From an uncultured Umboniibacter sp. (lineage in GTDB: Bacteria; Pseudomonadota; Gammaproteobacteria; Pseudomonadales; DSM-25080), in assembly GCF_947497555.1 (NCBI RefSeq), contig NZ_CANMGY010000004.1, positions 62,001 to 126,000 of the forward strand: DNA of 64,000 bases, read 5' to 3'. How positions within the stretch are numbered: the stretch's first letter is position 1; each line of letters starts with the position of its first letter. The notes beneath the pieces are model-generated. The model was not told where the DNA came from and made no database searches. It was given only the letters and a program-made list of their open reading frames with translations. Made by a program: the position numbers and the translations under genes. Positions 37,500 through 46,994 of the stretch are shown here, piece by piece.

Positions 37500-38117
37500 T
37501 TAGCTAACGACTGCAAGCAATTCTACGTCAAATACTAGGGTTTGGTATGGACCAATTGCGCCACCAGCACCACTCTCGCCGTAGGCAAGCTCTGAAGGTA
37601 CGTACAAGCGGTACTTGGAACCAACATTCATCAACTGAAGTGCTTCAGTCCAACCCGCGATAACGCCAGATACTGGGAATTCTGCAGGCTGACCACGTTC
37701 TACTGAACTATCGAATACCGAACCATCAATCAACGTACCGTGGTAGTGACAGGAAACCGTGCTCTCAGCGGTTGGCTTCTCGCCAATTCCCTGAGTAAGC
37801 ACTTCGTACTGAAGACCTGACTCAGTGACGGTTACTTCAAGACGCTGACCGTTTTCCTTGAGGAAGTTCTCGCCCGCTGCAATCACGTCAGCCGAAGCTG
37901 CTTTCTGCTCTTCTTCCATACGTGCCATGATTTCCTGGAATGCAGCGCTAAGCTCTGCTTCAGGAACGGCGCTTGGGTTGCCTTCCATCGCATCGGTAAT
38001 ACCGGCGATAACAGACGCTAAGGAAACTTCTTTGAATGCACCTTGAGCTAGTTGGTCGCCCATTTGACGGCCAATACCGTAGCTTACGCGTTCCTCAGTC
38101 GTGTTGAAATCAGTCAT
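37500..38117 (-). CDS. FKBP-type peptidyl-prolyl cis-trans isomerase, FklB-like
   Basis: A 205-residue protein with an N-terminal dimerisation helix region (residues 5-90, TTEERVSYGIGRQMG) and a C-terminal FKBP domain (about 100-204). Conserved FKBP residues are present in YHGTLIDGSVFDSS, PVSGVIAGWTEAL and YVPSELAYGESG. The lack of a signal peptide points to a cytoplasmic FklB rather than periplasmic FkpA. It isomerises X-Pro bonds during folding. AAGAGAG precedes the ATG, and the terminator at 37419 closes it as a single gene. Confidence 0.9.
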   Translation of the reverse strand: MTDFNTTEERVSYGIGRQMGDQLAQGAFKEVSLASVIAGITDAMEGNPSAVPEAELSAAFQEIMARMEEEQKAASADVIAAGENFLKENGQRLEVTVTESGLQYEVLTQGIGEKPTAESTVSCHYHGTLIDGSVFDSSVERGQPAEFPVSGVIAGWTEALQLMNVGSKYRLYVPSELAYGESGAGGAIGPYQTLVFDVELLAVVS

Positions 38118-38188
38118 AATATCTCTCTTAAGTGAATAAATTCGTTGTCGAACTTCTTATATAGGGGCGTTTTTTAAAAATAAAACCC

Positions 38189-39931
38189 CTAACGCAACTT
38201 TTCTTCACTCACCCACTCTCGCATCCGAGTTTCCAGCACATCTAGTGGTACCGAACCATTTTCGAGTAACGCATCATGGAAACGACGAATATCGAATTCT
38301 TCTCCTAAGCTTGCTTCGGCATAGGCCCGCAACTCAAGGATTTTCAACTGACCAATTTTGTAACCTAACGCCTGTCCGGGCCAACCGATGTAGCGGTCAA
38401 TTTCATTGACAATATCTAACTCTGATTTCGGGGCATTTTGCTTGAAGTACTCAATCGCTTCTTCGCGGCTCCAGCCCATAGCATGAATGCCGGTATCCAC
38501 CACTAAGCGAATCGAACGCCACATATCATAGGTTAACTGGCCGAACTTGGAATAGGGATCTTGATAGAGACCCATTTCATAGCCTAGGCGCTCTGAATAA
38601 AGCCCCCAGCCTTCAACAAATGCGCCGATACCCATTTCACGACGAAACGGCGGCAAGGATTCCTGCTCCTGCGCTAGAGCAATCTGCAAATGATGCCCTG
38701 GCACCGCCTCGTGCACGGATAGCACTTCAATTTCCCAAATAGGCCGACTCTCTGGCGCATAGAGATTCACGTAGTAATAACCCGCGCGCGAACCATCTAC
38801 AGCTGGTTGCATGTAGTAAGCGGTAGTCGTGTCCGGAGCAATTTCGTCGGGAATGGCTTTAACCCCATAGGGAGTCCGAGGTAGTCGACCAAACAGCGAA
38901 ACCAACTCAGGGTCTAGGCGCTTGGAGGTAGCTAAATATGCTTGCAGAAGCTCCTCTGAATTCGAGTAATAGAACTGCGGGTCATTACGAAGGAAATCAA
39001 AGAATTCCAACAGCTCGCCCTCAAAGCCTACTTCGTCCATCACTTCGTGCATCTCTGCACGTAAACGGGCGACTTCATCTAGCCCAATCTGATGAATCTC
39101 AGCAGGCGTTAAAGAAGTCGTCGTAAAATGCTTCGCAAGATACTCGTAGAAAGCAAGCCCCTCGGTGCTAACGCCTACGCCCGGTTGCTCGCGACAGGCT
39201 GGCAGATACTCATTCACAAAGAATGCTTTAAAGTCCGCAAACGCAGGTATCACCTGGTGAGTGATAGCAGCCTCCGCTCGGTTGCGAAGATCCTCCGCTG
39301 ACGCAAATTGATCTAGCACTTCGCTTTCAAAGGGACGATAGAACGCATTGTTCTGTGCTTCGCCGGTGACCAGTAGGTCCAGTTGATGCACTACTCGCTC
39401 CATGACGACGCGTGGTTGAACCAATCCACGAGCCATACCCTCCCGCATCAGTGCCTCATAGCCATTCAGCATTTGCTCAATGGTCTCGAGACGTTCAAGC
39501 CAATCTATAAAGTCCTGTTCAGTCTCGAAGCGCAGGTAGGAGGCAATATCATAGGACGTCTGAGGACCTTCGCGCATCGTTAGCGGCAATAGGTGCGAGC
39601 CATATTCATAGGCCTCGATTCGGTCATTAACCTCAAATAGCGCCATTTGCAAATTCAGCCTGTTAGCGGCCGACAGTGACTCTTCGTCAACCGCAAGTAA
39701 CTGCGTTTGGTAAGCCAAATCGGCTTCGTACTCGGCGGTTGCTGCCGCCGGGGAGAAATCACCCCACTCGCCATTGCGAGACCGATCCCCACGCATCGAC
39801 ATCGCCAAGGGCGAGGACGCTACCCTCCGGTCGTACTCCTGCTGCAGCTGGTTTTCGAAATCAACATTTGGGTCAGTACAGCCAAGAAGGCCGACTAACG
39901 CTACGGCAACTAAGGTCATGATAAAGCGCAT
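38189..39931 (-). CDS. DUF885-family lipoprotein, putative metallopeptidase-like protein
   Basis: A 580-residue protein. The start MRFIMTLVAVALVGLLGC is a lipoprotein signal with the lipid-acceptor Cys18 (LLGC). The rest is a DUF885 domain, with the family block HEAVPGHHLQIALAQE around residue 403 that resembles a metal-binding H-x-x-x-x-x-H-H motif. The activity of this family is poorly known; some members have been linked to peptidase or amidase activity. The Asp after the lipidated Cys could favour inner-membrane retention by the Lol rule. AAGGAA precedes the ATG. It diverges from dbpA. Confidence 0.82.
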   Translation of the reverse strand: MRFIMTLVAVALVGLLGCTDPNVDFENQLQQEYDRRVASSPLAMSMRGDRSRNGEWGDFSPAAATAEYEADLAYQTQLLAVDEESLSAANRLNLQMALFEVNDRIEAYEYGSHLLPLTMREGPQTSYDIASYLRFETEQDFIDWLERLETIEQMLNGYEALMREGMARGLVQPRVVMERVVHQLDLLVTGEAQNNAFYRPFESEVLDQFASAEDLRNRAEAAITHQVIPAFADFKAFFVNEYLPACREQPGVGVSTEGLAFYEYLAKHFTTTSLTPAEIHQIGLDEVARLRAEMHEVMDEVGFEGELLEFFDFLRNDPQFYYSNSEELLQAYLATSKRLDPELVSLFGRLPRTPYGVKAIPDEIAPDTTTAYYMQPAVDGSRAGYYYVNLYAPESRPIWEIEVLSVHEAVPGHHLQIALAQEQESLPPFRREMGIGAFVEGWGLYSERLGYEMGLYQDPYSKFGQLTYDMWRSIRLVVDTGIHAMGWSREEAIEYFKQNAPKSELDIVNEIDRYIGWPGQALGYKIGQLKILELRAYAEASLGEEFDIRRFHDALLENGSVPLDVLETRMREWVSEEKLR

Positions 39932-40049
39932 TAAGTAATTCCTTTTTATTCCACTGCATCGATGTTAGCACACTGCCGAAACAATTTACGCTATGGCAGT
40001 AACACAACCGCATTTATTGGGCAATTTATCCGCGCCCACGAAGATTGAC

Positions 40050-40058
40050 TGGTATACT
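40050..40058 (+). promoter_or_regulatory. Extended -10 promoter of dbpA
   Basis: TGGTATACT has the TGn extension and a -10 hexamer one base from TATAAT. No good -35 is visible. A transcript start near 40065 would give a leader of about 22 bases, ending in the AGGAG binding site. Confidence 0.45.
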
Positions 40059-40086
40059 GCCACTATCAACTTTAGAGGAGCACCTT

Positions 40087-41457
40087 GTGCCAATTTCTCA
40101 ATTTAGCGACCTGCCACTGGATAAGCGCATTGTCAAAGCACTCGACAGCCAAAATATCCGCCAACTTACCCCCATTCAGCGTGATAGTCTGCCACTGTTA
40201 CTCGAAGGCCGAGATATCATTGCGCAAGCGCAAACTGGTAGTGGTAAGACTCTGGCCTTTGGCGCCGCCCTGCTGCAATACATCAAGCCAGCACAACGCG
40301 TTCCGCAAGCCTTGGTGTTGTGCCCTACCCGAGAACTGGCTCAGCAGGTAGCGGAAAGTTTACGCAAGGCTGCGGTGCTCATTGAGAATCTAAAGATTTT
40401 AACCCTCTGCGGTGGCCAGCCAATTGGCCCTCAATTACGCTCACTCGAACACGGCTGTGACATTGTGGTGGGTACTCCGGGACGAATTTCTGATCTGGTT
40501 GGCAAGGAGAGCCTGCCGCTGCACCGGGTGCATACCGTAGTGCTAGACGAAGCAGATAGAATGCTGGATATGGGGTTTATCGATGTTATCAGCGAACTCC
40601 TGGACGAATGCGCTCAGCGCGAACACACCTGGTTATTCTCTGCGACCTTTCCGAAGGGAATTGAGTCCATCAGCAGTCGCTTTCAGCGCAATGCTGAGCG
40701 CGTCAGCTCTGAGCCCGTCGTCACAAAAAATACGATTGAACATACCTACTATGATTGCAGTAAATTAGATCCTAATCAGGCCGCTATTTCAATTTTGAGT
40801 GAGCTTGAGCCTACCACGGCTATTGTGTTCTGCAACACCATTGCCAACGTGAAGCAATTTAGCCGCGAGCTCTATGAATCCGGTTTCATCTGCCTAGCAC
40901 TCCATGGTGATTTAGAGCAGAAGCAGCGTGACGAAAACATCGTCCGCTTCAGCAATCTCAGCACCCAGATCTTGGTCGCTACGGATGTTGCAGCACGGGG
41001 CTTAGATATTGACGATGTCGATTTAGTACTCAACTATGAGCTCGCGCGTGATAGCGCAACCCATACCCATCGAATCGGCCGGACCGGTCGCGCGGGAAAG
41101 AAAGGGGTAGCAGTAACCTTACTTGGCGCCAGTTATTTAGTCGATAAGGTGCTGGCAAAAGATGACAGTGCACGAATTATCCCCTTCCCGAATGACTTCA
41201 TTCAAGCCGCTAAACCGAAGGAGCCTGAGTATGTTACCGTGGCCATCGCGGGGGGTAAGAAGAACAAAGTGCGCAAGGGCGATATTCTTGGCGCCCTTAC
41301 GGGAGACGGCGGGCTTCGCGGCGATCAAATTGGTGCCATCCAGATCCTCAACTTCCAATCTTACATTGCCATTGCCCGCCCGGCTGCGGCCAAGGCAATT
41401 TCATTCCTGCAAAATGGTAAGATCAAGGGTAGGTTCTACAAATCCCGTCGGTTCTAA
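40087..41457 (+). CDS. dbpA: ATP-dependent 23S rRNA helicase DbpA
   Basis: A 456-residue DEAD-box helicase. The GTG start is chosen because AGGAG lies just before it and the family N terminus (ISQFSDLPL) begins there. Motif I is AQTGSGKT, motif II DEAD, motif III SAT and motif VI HRIGRTGRAG. The last 75 residues form the DbpA RNA-binding domain (VTVAIAGGKKNKVRKGDILGA start, shown in part), which docks on hairpin 92 of 23S rRNA. It acts in late 50S ribosomal assembly. A strong terminator follows the stop. Confidence 0.93.
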   Translation: MPISQFSDLPLDKRIVKALDSQNIRQLTPIQRDSLPLLLEGRDIIAQAQTGSGKTLAFGAALLQYIKPAQRVPQALVLCPTRELAQQVAESLRKAAVLIENLKILTLCGGQPIGPQLRSLEHGCDIVVGTPGRISDLVGKESLPLHRVHTVVLDEADRMLDMGFIDVISELLDECAQREHTWLFSATFPKGIESISSRFQRNAERVSSEPVVTKNTIEHTYYDCSKLDPNQAAISILSELEPTTAIVFCNTIANVKQFSRELYESGFICLALHGDLEQKQRDENIVRFSNLSTQILVATDVAARGLDIDDVDLVLNYELARDSATHTHRIGRTGRAGKKGVAVTLLGASYLVDKVLAKDDSARIIPFPNDFIQAAKPKEPEYVTVAIAGGKKNKVRKGDILGALTGDGGLRGDQIGAIQILNFQSYIAIARPAAAKAISFLQNGKIKGRFYKSRRF

Positions 41458-41522
41458 GTATTACTGATTCAACCTACTTCACTAACCACTGTAGTGTAAC
41501 GTGGACGCTCAAAATCAACATG

Positions 41523-41557
41523 AAGCCCTGAGGAACCTCCCCAGGGCTTCTTTTTTT
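41523..41557 (+). terminator. Intrinsic terminator after dbpA
   Basis: AAGCCCTG and CAGGGCTT form an 8-bp stem over an 11-base loop, followed by C and seven T. It lies 66 bases past the dbpA stop. Confidence 0.85.
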
Positions 41558-41621
41558 GCTGGTTTAACGCTGACGTTCGAGGTTAGTGTTGAATAGCCTC
41601 TCTCGAGCTGTTAGTAAGCGC

Positions 41622-42332
41622 TCAGTTCTGCGCAATCGCTGTCGCTTGCAACTCAATATTGATCGTTGCACGGCGATGACGACTTAGATCGCTATCCAGC
41701 TCGGCGGTTACCACTTCGCCGCCCGCAACGATCATCAAACGTTCCGCCTCAATGCCGGCTTCAACCAGGGCACTCGCTACGGCGTCCGCGCGTTTTTGTG
41801 ACAACTCCGCGTTATAGGTGGCATCGCCGCGGTGATCCGCGAAGCCGTGAATTTCTATCAGCACTTCAGGGAATTCATTCAAAGCTTGGGCAACCTGCTG
41901 CAGTCGACGTTTATCGCCTTCAAACAGCTCGTATTGATCGGTGCCGAAGAGTGTTTCTACGTTTAAAGCCCGCTCTAGCGCAACGAGTGATTGCTGCTGA
42001 AGCTGCTGTTGCTCTGCTAACTGATCTTCAATGGCCCTGACTTCGGCCGTTTTCAGAGTCAAAGCCTGATTTAAATCCTGCATTTCCAGTGCAATGTGCT
42101 CTACTTGATCGGCCTCTCCAAGCTCTTCTGCATAGTAGGCTCCTAGGATGCCTCCAATAACGAAGCCAACCGGACCACCCGCCGCCGCGCCGACCACTGC
42201 GCCACCAAGGAAGGTAGCACCCTGCTTCGCGTCGAGGGCATGATTGGTTTCTGCTAAGGTCGCTGGTGAAGTGACCGCTGCAATACTAAAAACGGTTGTT
42301 AGTGCGGTAGTTTTAATAATAGATAATGTCAT
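41622..42332 (-). CDS. OmpA-like protein with glycine-zipper segment
   Basis: A 236-residue protein with a signal peptide (about residues 1-27, ending TLA), a glycine-rich hydrophobic stretch (GGAVVGAAAGGPVGFVIGGI, about 42-61), a coiled-coil region (about 75-115) and an OmpA peptidoglycan-binding domain (about 125-225, IEIHGFADHRGDATYN and LSQKRADAV). The same domain order occurs in the sortase-associated protein PdsO, but no sortase gene is nearby. It probably tethers the envelope to peptidoglycan. AAGAGGG precedes the ATG. Confidence 0.8.
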   Translation of the reverse strand: MTLSIIKTTALTTVFSIAAVTSPATLAETNHALDAKQGATFLGGAVVGAAAGGPVGFVIGGILGAYYAEELGEADQVEHIALEMQDLNQALTLKTAEVRAIEDQLAEQQQLQQQSLVALERALNVETLFGTDQYELFEGDKRRLQQVAQALNEFPEVLIEIHGFADHRGDATYNAELSQKRADAVASALVEAGIEAERLMIVAGGEVVTAELDSDLSRHRRATINIELQATAIAQN

Positions 42333-42568
42333 GATGATTCCCTCTTGATTGAGTAGTTGTGTGTTGTTGATGACTTCATTACAACACTCAAATCTGACAC
42401 GAGTGGGGATACACTATTAGCATTAACGGGTGAAATCTGATCAAAACTGACAAGCTAGATAAGAATAGCTTCAATGCGCTAATTTCATTTGACCCAGCCT
42501 AAAAATCTCAGCCAAAATAGCGCCCTGATTGTATACTGAACCTTACTATCCGCCGCAGGAGCCTTACC

Positions 42569-43798
42569 GTGAGCGAACAACCTCTTGGAACCTTAAGTGC
42601 CGAAGATCTAACGACTCTCTATACCCAGTATCAAAGCAAGCAATTAGCGCTTGATTTAACCCGCGGCAAGCCCAGTGCCAAACAACTTAGTCTGGCCGAT
42701 AGAATTGATGGCATTCTTGATGGCAATTATTTGACCAGCGGAACTGATACGCGCAACTACGGCGGTTTAGAGGGTATTGCAGAGATTAAACCATTGGGAT
42801 CTTGGTTGTTAGACACACCGGAGTCGGCGGTGATTGCCGGTGGTAACTCATCACTGACGATGATGTATCAAACGGTACTCTTCCAAAAGTTGTTCAACCC
42901 TGCTTGGCAGGGCGATATCAGTTTCCTTTGCCCAACCCCCGGTTACGACCGTCACTTTAGTATCTGTGAAGAACTGGGTATCAACATGGTCCCAGTCCCA
43001 TTCCGCGCTGGCGGTCCAGATATGGACGCTGTGGAAGCGTTAGTTGCCAACGACACAAGCATCAAGGGAATTTGGTGTGTACCTAAGTATCAAAATCCAA
43101 CGGGCGTCACCTTCGACGACGCTACGGTAAAACGAATCGCGAATCTTGGTAATCTAGCGGGCGACGGTTTTATTGTTCTTTGGGACAACGCCTACGCGGT
43201 GCACCACTTGGATAACAACAGACCCGATGTCTTAGCAGATTTCTGGGCACTCAGCGAAGCCGCTGGAACCCTAGACTCCGCCTTCTTATTTGCCTCAACC
43301 TCTAAGATTAGTCACGCGGGGTCGGGCGTTGCCTTTATGGCCTGTAGTGAGAGTCAGCGAGCCTTCTTCTTAAAGCACTTGGGTATGAGCGCCATTGGCC
43401 CCGATAAAGTCGGCCAGCTACGCCATGTTGCGCTATTTCCTACGAAATCTGCGCTGGCCAATCACATGGCACTTCATGCCGAACTCATTAAACCCCGTAT
43501 GGAAATGGTGGTGAACAAGCTTGATCAACACCTGAACTCAGGCGAACAGGGTGAATGGACACGGCCGAATGGTGGGTATTTCGTTACCTTTTATGCTCCC
43601 GAGGGTACCGCAACAAAGATTGTCGCCTTGGCCGCGGAACTGGGCGTAAAGCTTACTCCTGCCGGTGCGACCCATCCCTACGGCAACGATGAAAGCGATT
43701 CGGTCATTCGACTAGCACCAAGCTTCCCAACCATCGCCGAACTTGACGAAGCAATGGATGCCTTCTGCCTCTGTGTGGCAATCGCCACCGCAAAATAG
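42569..43798 (+). CDS. Class I aspartate aminotransferase-like enzyme (subgroup Ic)
   Basis: A 409-residue PLP enzyme of the Asp_aminotransf (MocR-like aminotransferase) family, not classical AspC. Signatures are LTRGKPSAKQL near residue 31, the PTPGYDRHFS block near 137 and the PLP lysine in FASTSKISHAGSG near residue 246. Members of this group have been shown to be aspartate aminotransferases in other bacteria. The GTG start follows AGGAG with good spacing. It diverges from the OmpA-like gene and stands alone. Confidence 0.82.
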   Translation: MSEQPLGTLSAEDLTTLYTQYQSKQLALDLTRGKPSAKQLSLADRIDGILDGNYLTSGTDTRNYGGLEGIAEIKPLGSWLLDTPESAVIAGGNSSLTMMYQTVLFQKLFNPAWQGDISFLCPTPGYDRHFSICEELGINMVPVPFRAGGPDMDAVEALVANDTSIKGIWCVPKYQNPTGVTFDDATVKRIANLGNLAGDGFIVLWDNAYAVHHLDNNRPDVLADFWALSEAAGTLDSAFLFASTSKISHAGSGVAFMACSESQRAFFLKHLGMSAIGPDKVGQLRHVALFPTKSALANHMALHAELIKPRMEMVVNKLDQHLNSGEQGEWTRPNGGYFVTFYAPEGTATKIVALAAELGVKLTPAGATHPYGNDESDSVIRLAPSFPTIAELDEAMDAFCLCVAIATAK

Positions 43799-44099
43799 TC
43801 GTCGGCTTCAGCCTCACCGCAGGTCCTCAGCGACCTCGGTGAGACCACTTTATCTCCTCAACCCCCCAATCTAAGCACCTCGCTTAGCACGCTTTGATTG
43901 CTTTCCATAGAGATCCTAAACGACACTAAATTGGCGAGTCATTATCGATATTTTCTTCCCGGCAAAGCAATATTGCTGCGAATACGCACAACAACGCATA
44001 AAATGAAACGGTGTATCGTGGCAACGAGCTACGTTTACGGTTAATATAGCAGCACTTTTTTTGCCGATTTTTCGGCCAATTTGCATTCACGGAGTCAAC
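43799..44099. other. Intergenic region before miaB
   Basis: A 301-base gap. A hairpin at 43813-43843 pairs CTCACCG with CGGTGAG and AGGTC with GACCT inside it, and probably ends the aminotransferase transcript. A small hairpin GCCGA-TTTT-TCGGC lies at 44063-44076, upstream of the miaB binding site. No gene is visible. Confidence 0.5.
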
Positions 44100-45458
44100 A
44101 TGAGCACCTCAACCGAAAAGAAGCTATTTATTCAGACACACGGCTGTCAGATGAATGAGTATGACAGTTCACGTATGCGTGACCTTCTTGGCGAAGAGCA
44201 TGACATGATTGCCACCGATAACCCCGAAGAAGCTGATGTCATTCTACTCAACACCTGCTCGATTCGTGAGAAAGCGCAAGAAAAGGTTTTCCACCAGCTA
44301 GGGCGTTGGAAAAACCTCAAAGCAAATAATCCCGATCTTATTATTGGTGTCGGTGGCTGTGTGGCCTCGCAAGAGGGCGAAAACATCGCCAAGCGCGCCC
44401 CCTTTGTCGACGTTGTCTTTGGTCCACAGACCTTGCACCGCCTCCCAGAAATGATTGACGAGAAGCGCCAGGGCAATGGTGCCGTAGTCGTTGATATTAC
44501 CTTCCCGGAAATTGAAAAGTTTGATCACCTCCCTACCCCAGAAGCTGATGGCGCCTCGGCGTTTGTTTCTATCATGGAAGGCTGTTCTAAGTACTGTACT
44601 TTCTGCGTAGTGCCCTACACTCGAGGAGAAGAAGTTAGTCGTCCGGTAGCGGATGTGCTAGCCGAATGTATGTCACTGGCAGAGCAAGGTGTTCGTGAAA
44701 TTAACTTACTGGGGCAAAACGTGAATGCCTACCGTGATGCTAATGATGAAGGTCACACCGTTGATCTCGCCGAGCTGATTTCCTACGTAGCTCAAATTGA
44801 AGGTATTGATCGCATTCGCTTCACGACGTCACACCCGGTTGAATTTAGCCCAAGCCTTATCCAAGCCTACGCCGATATTCCGGAGTTGGTTTCGCATCTT
44901 CACCTGCCCGTTCAAAGTGGGTCTGATCGAATTCTCGCAGCGATGAAGCGTGGCCATACTGCACTCGAGTACAAGAGCAAAATTCGCAAACTACGCGCTA
45001 TTCGTCCTAACCTTTCAATGAGTTCTGACTTCATTATTGGTTTCCCGGGTGAAACCGAAGCTGATTTCGAGCAAACCATGAAGCTTATCAATGACATTGG
45101 CTTTGATACCTCATTCAGCTTTATCTACAGCGCACGCCCAGGTACGCCAGCCGCAGACCTAAAAGACGAAACCGACGAGAAGGTTAAAAAAGAGCGCCTA
45201 CATATTCTGCAGGCGCGAATTAACCAACACGCCCAAGAGATTTCCCGCAAGATGGTGGGTAACGAAGAAAAAATTCTCGTCACCGGTTTCTCTAAAAAGG
45301 ATCCAGGCCAGCTGCAAGGTCGTACAGAGAATAACCGCGTTGTTAACTTCCGCTGTGACCAGCCTGCGTTGATCGGAAAGTTCGCAACCGTGATCATTGA
45401 AGAAGCCTTACCTAATTCACTCCGTGGACAGCTATTGCATTCTGAACTCGATGGGTGA
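44100..45458 (+). CDS. miaB: tRNA-2-methylthio-N6-dimethylallyladenosine synthase MiaB
   Basis: A 452-residue radical-SAM methylthiotransferase when started at MSTSTEKK, which follows GGAG; 13 codons of upstream frame have no family similarity. N-terminal domain cysteines are Cys16, Cys53 and Cys87; the radical-SAM cluster is Cys162, Cys166 and Cys169 in [21 protein letters not shown] domain ends the protein. It adds the methylthio group to i6A37 of tRNAs reading UNN codons. It opens the conserved miaB-phoH-ybeY-corC-lnt block. Confidence 0.95.
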   Translation: MSTSTEKKLFIQTHGCQMNEYDSSRMRDLLGEEHDMIATDNPEEADVILLNTCSIREKAQEKVFHQLGRWKNLKANNPDLIIGVGGCVASQEGENIAKRAPFVDVVFGPQTLHRLPEMIDEKRQGNGAVVVDITFPEIEKFDHLPTPEADGASAFVSIMEGCSKYCTFCVVPYTRGEEVSRPVADVLAECMSLAEQGVREINLLGQNVNAYRDANDEGHTVDLAELISYVAQIEGIDRIRFTTSHPVEFSPSLIQAYADIPELVSHLHLPVQSGSDRILAAMKRGHTALEYKSKIRKLRAIRPNLSMSSDFIIGFPGETEADFEQTMKLINDIGFDTSFSFIYSARPGTPAADLKDETDEKVKKERLHILQARINQHAQEISRKMVGNEEKILVTGFSKKDPGQLQGRTENNRVVNFRCDQPALIGKFATVIIEEALPNSLRGQLLHSELDG

Positions 45459-45502
45459 ATGATTGAAATGACCATCGCAATTAAAAACCAAGGGAAACGA
45501 AG

Positions 45503-46525
45503 TTGTTGACTACCGATGTAACGAAGTCCGAACAAAAGCCCAGCGTCTTGTCGCTGGAACCTAACGATGTTCAACGTCTAGCAAACCTTTGCGGACCCTT
45601 CGATCAGCATTTACGTCTGATTGAAAAGCGACTAAATGTTGCGATCCACAATCGCGGCAACCAGTTTTCTATCTACGGAAAGTCAGATGCAGCTGAAGTG
45701 GCTCAGGCGTTTTTGCAGGATGTCTTCAAGCAGACAGAAAACGACACCATTACCGCTGAAATGATTCACGTCCAGCTTCGCCACGCCGGTCACGAACATG
45801 CACCAGACAAGTCAACGGATAGCGTGAACGACATTCCGGTTATTCGCACCAAAAAGGAAATGATCAAGCCACGCGGCCTCAACCAGCAGAAGTACGTTCA
45901 GTCGGTCCGCCGCTATGATATTAATTTTGGCTTAGGGCCTGCGGGAACCGGCAAAACTTATCTTGCTGTGGCGTTGGCGGTAGAGGCTCTGCTCAACAAC
46001 GAAGTAGAACGAATCCTCTTAGTTAGACCAGCCGTTGAGGCCGGTGAAAAGCTCGGCTTCCTTCCTGGTGATTTAGCACAGAAGATTGATCCATATCTTC
46101 GTCCGCTCTATGACGCGCTCTATGAGATGCTCGGTGTCGAAACCGTTAATAAACTCATCGAACGCCAAGTCATTGAAATTGCGCCACTCGCCTACATGCG
46201 CGGCCGAACGCTAAACAGTTCTTATATTATTCTGGATGAGTCACAGAACACGACACGCGCCCAGATGAAAATGTTCTTAACTCGTATTGGTTTTGGCTCA
46301 ACCGCCGTTATCACGGGTGATATGTCTCAGATTGACTTACCGCGTGGTACTCAATCGGGCCTAGTTCATGTAAGCCGCGTTCTTCGCGATATTGACGGTA
46401 TTAGTTTTACCTATTTTGCCTCCGCGGACGTGGTTCGACACCCATTGGTGCAACGTATCGTCGATGCGTACGATGAGTTTGAGGCGAATGACCCAAGCGA
46501 GCAGTCGAAACTCAATGAGCGCTGA
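45503..46525 (+). CDS. PhoH-like ATPase (YbeZ)
   Basis: A 340-residue protein beginning at a TTG; AGGGA lies seven bases upstream, no ATG is suitable, and alignment to YbeZ by eye starts at that region. The Walker A motif is GPAGTGKT (residues 145-152), and IILDESQNTT is the Walker B region. PhoH-like ATPases of this cluster interact with YbeY in RNA metabolism. The 3' end overlaps ybeY by 11 bases, indicating translational coupling. Confidence 0.92.
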   Translation: MLTTDVTKSEQKPSVLSLEPNDVQRLANLCGPFDQHLRLIEKRLNVAIHNRGNQFSIYGKSDAAEVAQAFLQDVFKQTENDTITAEMIHVQLRHAGHEHAPDKSTDSVNDIPVIRTKKEMIKPRGLNQQKYVQSVRRYDINFGLGPAGTGKTYLAVALAVEALLNNEVERILLVRPAVEAGEKLGFLPGDLAQKIDPYLRPLYDALYEMLGVETVNKLIERQVIEIAPLAYMRGRTLNSSYIILDESQNTTRAQMKMFLTRIGFGSTAVITGDMSQIDLPRGTQSGLVHVSRVLRDIDGISFTYFASADVVRHPLVQRIVDAYDEFEANDPSEQSKLNER

Positions 46526-46994
46526 AATCACCGTTGACATCGACAACGTAGATGGCCTTCCAGCACCTTGTTCGAAGGATTTTCATCGATGGGTAGCCGC
46601 AGCGCTGCAAGAACACCGAAGCGATTCGGAGGTCAGCATTCGTATTGTTGACCGCGTCGAAAGTCAGACTCTCAACTGTCAGTATCGTGGTAAGAACAAG
46701 CCTACTAATGTGTTGTCTTTTCCCACTGACTTTCCAGCGGGAGTGGAGCTACCACTACTGGGCGATCTCGTTATTTGCCAGCCGGTAGTAGCTGAAGAAG
46801 CCGCTGAGCAGCACAAATTGCTCAGTGCGCACTGGGCACATCTCACAATACATGGTACCTTGCATTTACTGGGCTATGATCATTTAGAAGACGCAGAAGC
46901 CAATCTTATGGAAGCCATGGAAACCAAAATTTTAACCACAATGGGGTATCCTCCCCCTTACGAAACAGCAAATGGAGATGAAGACTCGCTATGA
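46515..46994 (+). CDS. ybeY: Endoribonuclease YbeY
   Basis: A 159-residue metalloenzyme started at MSAEITVDID inside the phoH end; the longer open frame upstream is only the phoH shadow. The zinc motif HGxLHLxGYDH is present as HGTLHLLGYDHLEDAE, followed by MEAMETKIL. YbeY takes part in 16S rRNA 3' maturation and 70S quality control. It overlaps corC by four bases. Confidence 0.94.
   Translation: MSAEITVDIDNVDGLPAPCSKDFHRWVAAALQEHRSDSEVSIRIVDRVESQTLNCQYRGKNKPTNVLSFPTDFPAGVELPLLGDLVICQPVVAEEAAEQHKLLSAHWAHLTIHGTLHLLGYDHLEDAEANLMEAMETKILTTMGYPPPYETANGDEDSL

Noticed and set aside
45125-45574. A 149-codon open frame opposite the end of miaB
   Set aside because: It spans the miaB end and the start of phoH on the wrong strand, and has no coding features.
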